Of a stretch of 49,891 nt of DNA, positions 6,400 to 14,900 are shown piece by piece (the first letter of the stretch is position 1; each line of letters begins with the position of its first letter). Under the pieces are notes generated by a model that did no database searches, was not told the origin of the DNA, and worked only from the letters and a program-made list of their open reading frames with translations. The stretch covers positions 1-49,891 of the forward strand of contig NZ_CANLDD010000029.1 of the NCBI RefSeq assembly GCF_947489355.1, in the 5' to 3' direction. This DNA is from an uncultured Microbulbifer sp. (lineage in GTDB: Bacteria > Pseudomonadota > Gammaproteobacteria > Pseudomonadales > Cellvibrionaceae). A program made the translations under genes and the position numbers.

Positions 6400-6762
6400 C
6401 CCCAGCCGGCGTAGGGCTCGCCCGCGCCGGCGGGCAGGGTTTTTCGGGCGGGGAGGTGCGCGTTTTTTGCGCGCCGGGGGAGGCATGGCTAGGACAGGGC
6501 TGCTAAGGCAAGATTGGGGCTGGCGCCCTGCTTGCGCTGTTTTTGCAAGCAGGGTGACAGGCACGAGCTTGCGTTAGCTGCGGCCTTTTTCCTGTGCAGT
6601 TCGTAGCGAAGCGGAGAGCTGCCCGGAGCCACGACTGTGGCGGAGGCTGAACGGACGGTTTGTGCTATCCAACGGCATGGGGCGAGCCTGGCACCTTGGC
6701 TTGCCGTTTTTGCAAGCCATGTGACAGGCGGATTGGTGACACTGAGTCCAGCAGCCGTACAC
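6400..6762. other. GC-rich non-coding spacer with T-loop hairpins
   Basis: No convincing gene on either strand. Several hairpins have T-rich loops in the same orientation. They are GGTGCGC-loop-GCGCGCC near 6446-6466, CCCTGCTTGC-loop-GCAAGCAGGG near 6530-6558 and TGGCTTGC-loop-GCAAGCCA near 6698-6720. The last two are each followed by TGACAGGC. The block lies just behind the integrase stop codon. It may be an origin, a structured RNA or decayed recombination sites. Confidence 0.5.
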
Positions 6763-7902
6763 TCAACCCTCGCCTGTTTCCTCGGCAGCTTCAGCGGCCA
6801 AGGTGGCAAGCAGGTCGCTTTCGCTCGGCTCCGGCTTACCCTCATTGTGGTACTGGTCGGCCCGCGCCGGGTGCGTCGCGGTGTGGATCTCCTTTAACTT
6901 GTGGATGGCTACATGGGTGTAAATCTCGGTTGTGGACAGCATCGCGTGGCCCAGCATCTGCTGGATAAAGCGGATGTCCGCGCCGTTTTCCAGCATCAGC
7001 GTCGCCATGGTGTGCCGGAACAGGTGACAGGAGCCCACCTTGTCAATGCCGCTTTGCTTTACATATTTTTTCACCGCGCGGCTGACTTTGTGCGGGTCGA
7101 GTTGCTTGCCATTTTCATCCAGGAACACTGCGTCCGGACTGCTCGGTAAGCTGTACTGTGGGCGTACAGTCTCCAGATATCTGTCAATCCAGATCAGCGC
7201 CCTTTCACCGATGGGGACAAAGCGGTCTTTCTTGCCCTTACCCTGTCGTACCGACAGTATACCGGCACCGGTGTTGATGTCCGGCAAGGCCAGGTTAATC
7301 ACTTCCTGCCGCCTTATGCCGGTACTGTATAACACTTCCAGCATGGCGCGATCCCTGATGCCTTGATCCGTTTCAATATCCGGCTGTGATAGCACCAGCT
7401 CCGCCTCTTCCGTCGTCAAGGTGTGTTTGGGCAAGCGCTTTTCCGCTTTGGGCAGTTCCAATTCACTGGCCGGGTTGTACAGGATCAGGTTTTCCCGTAT
7501 CAGGAACTTGAACCAAGTGCGAACCGCCGTTAAGCGGTTGCGTTGGCTCACCACCGATAGGGGTTTGCCGGTGCGGCTGATGGCGTGGTACAGGTGCCGT
7601 TGATAGCGTTGCAGCACCGGCCGGGTGATTTGCTCGATACGATCCACTCCGCGCTCGTGGCACCAGTCGATAAACCAGCCCAGGGCGGCGTGTTTGTATT
7701 GTACGCTTTGGCTGGCGTAGTGCCGGGCTTGCAGTTGTTCTTTGTAAGCCAGGGCGTAGGCTTCCAGTGCGCGGGGGTCGCTGGGTTTTTTTGGTGTGCG
7801 TTCGAGATAGGGCATAGCATGCCTCACTGACCAGTCTGCTGGTACGGTACGATTGGTTTTTATTTTTTCCCGTATTAGTGCATTTTTTCCGGATTTCACC
7901 AT
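6763..7902 (-). CDS. Tyrosine recombinase (XerC/D-like integrase)
   Basis: About 379 residues from the ATG at 7902 with GGGG upstream; the frame also opens at a TTG at 7914. It has an N-terminal SAM-like core-binding domain (about 45-140) and a catalytic domain with Arg in STGIRRQE (~196), Lys in GKGKKDR (~220), HLFRH (~292) and LGHAMLSTTEIYTH carrying the last His and the nucleophile Tyr. All catalytic residues are present. It lacks the extra segment characteristic of integron IntI enzymes. The tail is long and acidic. It lies 54 bases after the primase gene, probably in one operon, and likely moves the surrounding element. Confidence 0.9.
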   Translation of the reverse strand: MVKSGKNALIREKIKTNRTVPADWSVRHAMPYLERTPKKPSDPRALEAYALAYKEQLQARHYASQSVQYKHAALGWFIDWCHERGVDRIEQITRPVLQRYQRHLYHAISRTGKPLSVVSQRNRLTAVRTWFKFLIRENLILYNPASELELPKAEKRLPKHTLTTEEAELVLSQPDIETDQGIRDRAMLEVLYSTGIRRQEVINLALPDINTGAGILSVRQGKGKKDRFVPIGERALIWIDRYLETVRPQYSLPSSPDAVFLDENGKQLDPHKVSRAVKKYVKQSGIDKVGSCHLFRHTMATLMLENGADIRFIQQMLGHAMLSTTEIYTHVAIHKLKEIHTATHPARADQYHNEGKPEPSESDLLATLAAEAAEETGEG

Positions 7903-7956
7903 CACTTGCCCCAAAGCCTTATCAGCACTGGGCTAGAGGGGGTTTTCCCCTATGCA

Positions 7957-10899
7957 CTAGGTGGCCACTAGCTGACCACTAGCAGGCCACGAGCTGCCCA
8001 CGAGGTTGCTGCCCGAGGCCACGAGGTTGTCAGTCGTAGGAGCAGTTTTTTTGTGTTTTCGGAGTTGCTCTACATCGATTAAGCCGATGAGTTGCGCCTG
8101 GTTGGTCTCCAGTTCACCATCAAGCACCAGCTCATACACAAAGCGCTGGCCGTTTCTGCCGTGATGGGCCAGCACATATTCCAACTCCACTAGCCGACCC
8201 AGGTGCACCCGTACCTGCTTGTCCGACAGTCCCGCTGCTTCGCGCACTTCCCGACGGGTAAAGCGTACCTCTGTCTGACGCAGGCTTTCGGTTTTGACTT
8301 TTTGCGCGACCAGCGTGTGCAGGTGTTGCAGGAGTGTTCGGGTGGGCGGTGGCAGTTCGTCGAGGGAGCGACCGAGAATGTCGTGGGCGAGGTCGTTAGC
8401 CAGGGCGATGTCGTCCAGCGTGGTCTCGATGTAGTCGATCTGCTGCGCGTTGTGCGCAACAGTTTTGATTCCACGCTGGTATTGGTGCAGTAATGTGATG
8501 CTGTCGATGAGCGTGAGGTACTTTTCATGGTCTCTTCTGGTGCGGGTGCGACTGTCGGCAAAGCGTAGCTGCTGTGCATAGGGATTGACTACCGCCAGGG
8601 GCCTGAGCAGCCGCTGGGCGTTTTGGTGTTGCCGGATCAGCCGGTCAGCTTGATGATTGGCGAGCAGGCCGTCTAACGTTCTCGCTTGGCGTTGGCGCTG
8701 CTGGATCGCCGCCGTTTGCGCCCGGCTTTCGTTAATGGTGAGCACCACACAACGGTTTAACAGCTCTTCGTCAAGGTCTATAGCGGTGGTGGTCAGAAAC
8801 AGCATCACCGGGCCTTCCACCCGGTATTCCTCCGTCACCAGCTTGCCGCTGTGCGGGTCTTTGCTTGTGCTGGCAATGGTGAGTTCGCCCTGGCTCTGTA
8901 GGAGCTTAAGGGCATAAGCGGCCTGCCGGACCCCTTCCTCTTCGGCAATCCCCAGTATTTTGTGTTTGAGGTTGGTTTCCCCCAAATAAAACAGGCTCTG
9001 CCCGGTCATGGCGGAGTAATGCACTTTGTCCTCTTCCGGCACCATTTTTAATACCGCATCCATCAGGGCACTTTTGCCGGCGGCACTGGTACTCTGCACA
9101 ATGATTGCCAGCGGCGTTTTTAACTTGCGTGAGACGGCGGCCAGATAGCCCATTAAGGCATTGGCCGGTTCACCTACCAATCCGATTTGGGCATAGTCGC
9201 TCACAATACGCTGTGCCAAGGTGGGATCGCGCAACAGCGTGAATGCTTCTTTCCTGTCATCGTCTTCCATCCGGTAGCTGGCCAGCGCTTTCGGCTTGAG
9301 TGCCTCCTGAATGGTCTGGTCTTGCAGGGTTTCCAGCTGCAACAGCAGCTGCCCCAGGTCGCGCTGGATCACCTTGTTCTCAATACCACATTCCGCAGCC
9401 GCCATGCGTACAAACCCCTGCCGGCATTTAGCGCTGTACAGGTCGAAGGTATCTACATGAACCCGTTCGTCACACTGTAACAACAGGTTGATTTTTAAAA
9501 CTTCGTAGCTGGTGTTTTTCTGTAAACCACGCACCCGGTAACGACGCTCTCCGAAGATGATGGTGATTTCGTGCTCGGATTGCTGGGGTTCGGGCAGGTT
9601 TTTCGGTGTGGGTGGTACGGCGGTGGCTGGTATTGCCGGGGTCTCTGCGACCGGTACTTCTGCCTGTGCATCAAAGCGCGGGTTGGGCTCCGGGTTGGCG
9701 GCCAAAGTGGGCGGGGTTTGTGGTTGGGGGTCTTGCTGTGGCTGGACAGCTTCAATATCCAGCTGCCACTCCGGTGCCGGGCCTGCTCCCATCCATTCCG
9801 CCGCGCGGATCACCATACCCAGGCTTTTACTGGCCGGGGTCACTTCCTGTGCGTACTGGTTTACGTCCATGCCTTTCGGGAACAGCAAGCGGTAACAGGC
9901 AACGCCCTCGGCCTGGAGTTTTTTGGCCAGCTGCTGCGCGGCGCTGTTGCCGGCTTGGTCGCGGTCATAGGCGATCAATAGGCGCTGGATATTCAGTTTC
10001 TGCAACAGTGCCAGGTGGTCATCGGTAAAACCCGCCGTACCGTAGCTAGCGGTGACGTTTTTGTAGCCGTGGACCCAGAAGGTCATGGCGTCGATCAGTG
10101 CTTCGCAAAGTATCACTTCCCGATGATCTTGCAGGCCCTCCCCGTTCCACACACCCCGGTGCGGACCGGGCAAGTACAGGTGTTTGGGTGTGCCTTTTCT
10201 AAGATCGTCACGCAGCTTGCGGCCATAGGCTTCCACCACCTGGCCCGCCCGGTTAAACACCGGCACAACCAGAGAACCGTTCAGATGTTCGTGGCCGCTC
10301 TGGCGCAGGATACCCAAGGCTTGCAGTTGCGCGCGGATCTCCGCTCCGGTCTTGTGCCGTTTGGGGGGCAGTTGGTAAGTGAGGGTGCGGTTGGCGTAGC
10401 CGAGTTTGAAGCGTTCGATCAGTTCGTGGTCGCCCAAACCACGGCTTTGCAGATAGTCCAGCGCTTCCGGGCTGGCCAGCAGGGTTTGGCGGTAATAGTC
10501 GATCACCTGGCCCAGCAGGTGGTGGGATTCCAAGTCGGCGGAGAGTGCGGAAGGGTTCGGGGCAGTAGCGGCAACAGGCTTAGCGACGGGCGGGGTGGAT
10601 GAGGCGGCTAAGGCGGGAATGTCGTCGCGCAGCTTTTCCAGCGCGTGGCGCAAGCTGATCTTTTCGGTTTTCATTACCCAGTCGATCACACTGCCGCCTG
10701 TCTGACAGGCGCCCAGGCAGTGCCATAGGTTGGTTTTGGGACTTACCACCAGCGAGGGGGTTTTGTCGTCGTGGAAGGGGCAGCGGCCTATCCGGTCGGC
10801 GCCGTGCTTTTTTAGCGCGACCCCGTAGGACTCCACCAGCCGCTGTAATGACACCTCTGTTTTGATTCGTTCGATCACCTCATCTGCGATGCGTGCCAT
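7957..10899 (-). CDS. Element primase/helicase: CHC2 zinc finger, TOPRIM, AAA-type ATPase, winged helix
   Basis: A 980-residue multidomain replication protein. The likely start is ATG 10899 (MARIADEVIERIK), preceded by GGGGA; an upstream TTG frame exists but is the conserved leader. The N-terminal CHC2 zinc finger has CPFH (~40) and HCLGAC (~60), with an extra residue between the cysteines. A TOPRIM domain has CEALIDAM (~266) and YDRD (~306). A Pro-rich linker follows (~390-450). The ATPase part carries Walker A SAAGKSALMD (~608), and a C-terminal winged helix lies around TRREVREAAGLSDKQVR (~886). It probably replicates the element by priming and unwinding. Three truncated 5' copies lie to the left. 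Confidence 0.88.
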   Translation of the reverse strand: MARIADEVIERIKTEVSLQRLVESYGVALKKHGADRIGRCPFHDDKTPSLVVSPKTNLWHCLGACQTGGSVIDWVMKTEKISLRHALEKLRDDIPALAASSTPPVAKPVAATAPNPSALSADLESHHLLGQVIDYYRQTLLASPEALDYLQSRGLGDHELIERFKLGYANRTLTYQLPPKRHKTGAEIRAQLQALGILRQSGHEHLNGSLVVPVFNRAGQVVEAYGRKLRDDLRKGTPKHLYLPGPHRGVWNGEGLQDHREVILCEALIDAMTFWVHGYKNVTASYGTAGFTDDHLALLQKLNIQRLLIAYDRDQAGNSAAQQLAKKLQAEGVACYRLLFPKGMDVNQYAQEVTPASKSLGMVIRAAEWMGAGPAPEWQLDIEAVQPQQDPQPQTPPTLAANPEPNPRFDAQAEVPVAETPAIPATAVPPTPKNLPEPQQSEHEITIIFGERRYRVRGLQKNTSYEVLKINLLLQCDERVHVDTFDLYSAKCRQGFVRMAAAECGIENKVIQRDLGQLLLQLETLQDQTIQEALKPKALASYRMEDDDRKEAFTLLRDPTLAQRIVSDYAQIGLVGEPANALMGYLAAVSRKLKTPLAIIVQSTSAAGKSALMDAVLKMVPEEDKVHYSAMTGQSLFYLGETNLKHKILGIAEEEGVRQAAYALKLLQSQGELTIASTSKDPHSGKLVTEEYRVEGPVMLFLTTTAIDLDEELLNRCVVLTINESRAQTAAIQQRQRQARTLDGLLANHQADRLIRQHQNAQRLLRPLAVVNPYAQQLRFADSRTRTRRDHEKYLTLIDSITLLHQYQRGIKTVAHNAQQIDYIETTLDDIALANDLAHDILGRSLDELPPPTRTLLQHLHTLVAQKVKTESLRQTEVRFTRREVREAAGLSDKQVRVHLGRLVELEYVLAHHGRNGQRFVYELVLDGELETNQAQLIGLIDVEQLRKHKKTAPTTDNLVASGSNLVGSSWPASGQLVAT

Positions 10900-10914
10900 G
10901 GTGTTTTCCCCATT

Positions 10915-10979
10915 TTGGCAAAATCCTGTCAATACTCTTTCTAGGTTTTTATTTAAATCCTCTTAAGGTATTCTTGTCA
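10915..10979 (-). promoter_or_regulatory. Primase promoter, unit 4
   Basis: On the minus strand TTGACA and TTTAAA are separated by 17 bases in the divergent gap (about 10951-10979), followed by the leader TTGACAGGATTTTGCCAAAA that is nearly identical in unit 3. The HTH protein read in the other direction from 11038 is the likely regulator. Confidence 0.5.
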
Positions 10980-11037
10980 AACTGTTTTGGGCTGGAGGAT
11001 TAAGCTCATGGCCACTTCCATCGCGTGAGTTGCATCC

Positions 11038-11376
11038 ATGAACTTTCCGGCTAAACTAATTCAGATTCGCAGGAGGCAGGGATTGACCCAGCAAGGGCTG
11101 GCAGATGCCGCCAGCCTCCACATCAACCAAGTTCGACGATATGAAGCCGGGGCGGCACAGCCGACCCTGGAAGGGCTGGTAAAGCTGGCCAAGGCACTGC
11201 ATGTAAGCCTGGATGAATTGGTATTCGAAGAGAGCGAGCGCGGCCCCTCCAATAAGACCCGGCTACTGTTCGAGGCCATCGAACAGCTTCAAGACGGGGA
11301 GCAGGCAATTATTCGGGAGGTACTGGAGGGAATGATTCTCAAGTATGAGGTCCGGCGCTGGACTCGCGCTGGCTGA
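11038..11376 (+). CDS. XRE/Cro-C1-type HTH transcriptional regulator (unit 4)
   Basis: A 112-residue protein. The HTH covers about residues 4-60 (LIQIRRRQGLTQQGLADAAS, recognition part HINQVRRYEAG), followed by a SERGPSNKTRLL linker and a helical tail (DGEQAIIREVLEGMILK). The overall plan matches the unit 2 and 3 regulators, while the HTH sequence differs clearly. Only this unit sits beside a complete primase, so it is the likely regulator of the intact element. The 155 bases behind it up to the immunity gene contain no gene and probably hold the right end of the element. Confidence 0.85.
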   Translation: MNFPAKLIQIRRRQGLTQQGLADAASLHINQVRRYEAGAAQPTLEGLVKLAKALHVSLDELVFEESERGPSNKTRLLFEAIEQLQDGEQAIIREVLEGMILKYEVRRWTRAG

Positions 11377-11532
11377 AGACACCAAAACCCCAGTCAGAGT
11401 CAACTGCTGAGAGCGTTGGCAGACTCACCATTAGAGGTACATAGCAGCTAAAGCGGGAAAGACAGATAGGACGAAGCTCCGGGTTGGTTGGTTCCACCGA
11501 ATCTTTGATGGCAATAATTTCCGCTGCCTTGA

Positions 11533-11973
11533 TTATCCTTGTGGTTCGGGCCAATAAAAAATCTCTTTTTTTACCCTTCCATCTAAATCAACTCTGATAT
11601 CTATAAAATTTCTTTCTATCACTTTCGCTCCCGCTACTTTAACCTCCCTAGGATTTCCAAACGGGATGAGAAGTTTAAATTTCTCAGGGTTAGATATTGA
11701 ACGACTTAAGCTATAGCTATTTACATCAACATCCCTTTCAATATCAGAAAGATTTTCCTTAAGTTCAAAGATTTTATTATTTATGAAAAACTCAACCTTT
11801 AAGGTGCCATTTTTTGCAAGAGAGACGAGAACCTTACCATCATCTAAATCATATACATCTTTGAATTCGCTAATATTTAAATTTGAAAAAATAGGTATTT
11901 TATAGTTTGCACTTGCATGAGTAATATTAAAGGTAAATATTAGAAAAAGGGAGATATTTTTTAGGTTATTCAT
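11533..11973 (-). CDS. Exported protein, candidate immunity protein for the Rhs metallopeptidase tip
   Basis: A 146-residue protein with a signal peptide (MNNLKNISLFLIFTF, cleavage after THASA near 22). It is AT-rich and of unrecognised family. Its ATG overlaps the rhs stop codon (ATGA at 11970-11973), so it is translationally coupled to the toxin gene. Polymorphic toxins are normally followed by their immunity gene, and the periplasmic export suggests the tip acts in the envelope. The same overlap and export pattern is seen for the 98-430 gene. Immunity function is inferred from position. Confidence 0.7.
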   Translation of the reverse strand: MNNLKNISLFLIFTFNITHASANYKIPIFSNLNISEFKDVYDLDDGKVLVSLAKNGTLKVEFFINNKIFELKENLSDIERDVDVNSYSLSRSISNPEKFKLLIPFGNPREVKVAGAKVIERNFIDIRVDLDGRVKKEIFYWPEPQG

Positions 11974-14900
11974 CTCATCATTTCCATAAGTTGCTGCTGT
12001 CGCTCAACATTTTTAATAGCTGTTTTGTATTCATCTATTAGGTTGTAATAATCTAGAGCAACTTCATGAAGTGGAATTCCAAGGCTGGGATCATTTTTTA
12101 AATTCCAGTTATATGCTCGAATTTCACTTTGATAATGTGTAACCGTCCCTGGGGTCATTCCTCCATATTGGATATGATCCATAATGTGCACCAATTCGTG
12201 ACCTATTGTACTTTTAACAAACTTCATCAAATTTTGCGAGATGGCTAGTTCATCAGAAATAATTATCGTATTTTGGTCTGGTGCTTGGCCCATATCAGAT
12301 ATAGAGCCAAAAGAAATATTTATCGTAAGGTCGCTTGCTATCTTTCCATCAAAGTACCCTGATCGCATTTCTGACAGTGCTTGATTCAATTGCTCTTGAG
12401 TAATTGGTTTGCCGCCTTTAGCGGCTTTTAAAACACCACCTCTTCGAGCAATGCTTTCTTTTTGTGATTCCCTTGCAGCTTCACTAACAATCGCAGCAAA
12501 CGCAGCCGTAGCGGCACCATTTGCGAACTTCCCACCTGTTGCCTCAGAAACCAGGCCCGTTACCACCATCCTAACAGCAATATGGGTATCCTTGCCAAAG
12601 CCTCCACCTACACCGGCGGACACAAAGCCGTGGGCAAACTTTCCTCCGCCCAGCTTTGCCAATATCCCCCCCGCTACACCCCGAATCGCTATGTTTGTGG
12701 GGCTCCACCCTCCAGGCATTCCAGAGAACGCAACAGCACTGAAGGCACCAAAAAAGGCCCCTTTAACTGTGCCGGTCTGTATTGCGCCCGCAGCAGCGCC
12801 CCCAATGAGTAAAGCTGCCGCAGCTTGAGAGTGGGTAACTGCGGTACCAAAGTACCCCCAAGCTAGTCCAGAAGCAGTACCTGCTGAGTAGATGGTAATA
12901 GCCAGTGCAATGACCGGCTTTACTACAGAGTCCCGGTATTTATTCCACGAACTGTACCCCGAAGGGTCTGTATAGGCCAGCGGATTATTGTGCACATAGG
13001 CGTAGCGGTTGTAGCCCTGTACCGAAGTGACACCATCGATCATCGGGTCTGCAGACACAAAGCGGGCCAGGATCGGGTCGTAAACCCGGCCATTCATATG
13101 GATCAGGCCCACCTCATCCAGCATTTCATGGCCGGTGTAACCACGATTGCTACTCAGATGATTGAAGATACCCACCCTGAGTGCGCTAACCATGCTCGAA
13201 GGCGAACCGGCAATCTGCTGCCAGCTCAGCGCGTTACGGCGCTTGCCCCAGGCATCAAAGCTATAGACCAACTTGTTGCCGCTCTCATCTTCTGCCACCT
13301 GGCCATGGCTATCGGTAATCACATCCAGTGAGCCCTGCAGGTCTTTGTGCAGGTACTGGATGGTAATGCTGGCAGTTGCATCGGAGGCATCAAGTTCGAT
13401 GCGCTCAATAGCAACCCCAGCGATAGTGCGGCGATAAAAGCTCTTGATAGTGGCACCAGAGGTACTGCGCTCAATGACTTTCTCCACGCTGCCAATTTGC
13501 AGGGTAGTAACCGTGCCGCTGCCATTGTCATCCACGCGCTTGTAGCGGCTACGATCCGGGCCGTAGTCGAAGCGGGTATCGTGGCTGCATTCGGTAACCA
13601 GGCTGGGCTTGTCGAACACGGTGTATTCCAGTGTGCGGTTGCCCGTGTCACTGGTCATATTGCCATTGGCATCGTAGTGGTAGCTGGTGCTGCCGGCCTT
13701 GGTCACGGCATGGGGGCGGGGGCCGTCATAGGTATAATTACCCACACCGGTTTTGAAGGTGATATTGCCGGTGTTATCGTAGCGCACCTCCTGTGTGCCG
13801 GCCTGGCTGCCCGCGCGGTAGAGGTGGGCGTAGCGCAGGCGGTTGAGGCCATCGTACTCGTAGCGCTCCTGCAGGTTTTTGCTGTAGCTGCCGTCGCCGC
13901 TGCGGTCGGTTTTGGATAACAGATTGCCGATGGCAGACCAGTCGTACTGCAGGTTCTGCACCTGGCCCACATCGGGATTAATATCCGTGAGGATACCGGT
14001 GAGACGGTGGTGCTGCGGGTTGTAGGCGTAGGTAGTGGTCAGCCCGTTGCCGAGCAGCACCTCTTCCACCTGGCCGCGCAGGTTCATGCGCTTTACGCGG
14101 TAATAGTAGCCCTGGCCCGCGGGAGTACGCACATCGCGCACCCCCACCTTGAAGCCGAAGGGGTTGTACACCGTCTCCACGCCGTGTAGGTAATCCTGGC
14201 GGCGGCCCACCTGCTGGTTACTGGCGTCGAAGCTGCGCTTGACGCGGCTGTATTGGTCGTAGGTGACCTTCTCGTAGAAATCCCCTTCGCCATCCAGTAC
14301 ACCGAGTACAGTGGTGGTTTCGCCGAGGCGGCCATAGCGGTCGTAGTGCAGCAGCTTGAGGTAGCCGATATCCTCCAGATTGGCATTGCAGTCGCCATTA
14401 ATGGCGACTGGAGACTGGGCCACAGCCACCAGCTTGCCATCAAAGCGGTATTTCGTGTCGCAGCCGGGGTCCTGGTCATAGTACCAGCGGCTGAAGTGTT
14501 GCAGGCTGCCGTCCTGGCTGCTGGTATCAAAGTTTGTGTAATCCGCGCGGGTTACCATACGGCCAAGAGTGTCGTAGGTCATGGCGGTGCCCTGCCCCTT
14601 GGCATCCCTCTGCCAGGCCAGCTCACCAAAACCATCATAACCGTAGGTCCAGGTGCCTTTGTCCGGGTCCACCATGCGGGTCTTGCGGCCTAAAATGTCG
14701 TATTCGATGCGCGTTGCCGACAGCTCGCCGCCAGCGCTGTTTAGCGTGCGCACCTGCTTGAGATTGCCGTCGGCGTAGTAAGTGTACTGAAGCCTGCCGC
14801 CGATATTGTCGGTGACCTGCGCCAGCTCCCCCAGCACATTTTTCTGAGTTATCTTGGTCTGCTGTGCACAGTTGGTAGTGGTCTCGGTGAGGCCATCGTA

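Noticed and set aside
6084..6968. Several GC-rich overlapping frames on both strands between the small genes and the integrase
   Set aside because: Low-complexity Arg/Pro/Gly-rich translations, no ribosome sites and mutual overlap; the region is better explained by structured non-coding DNA.
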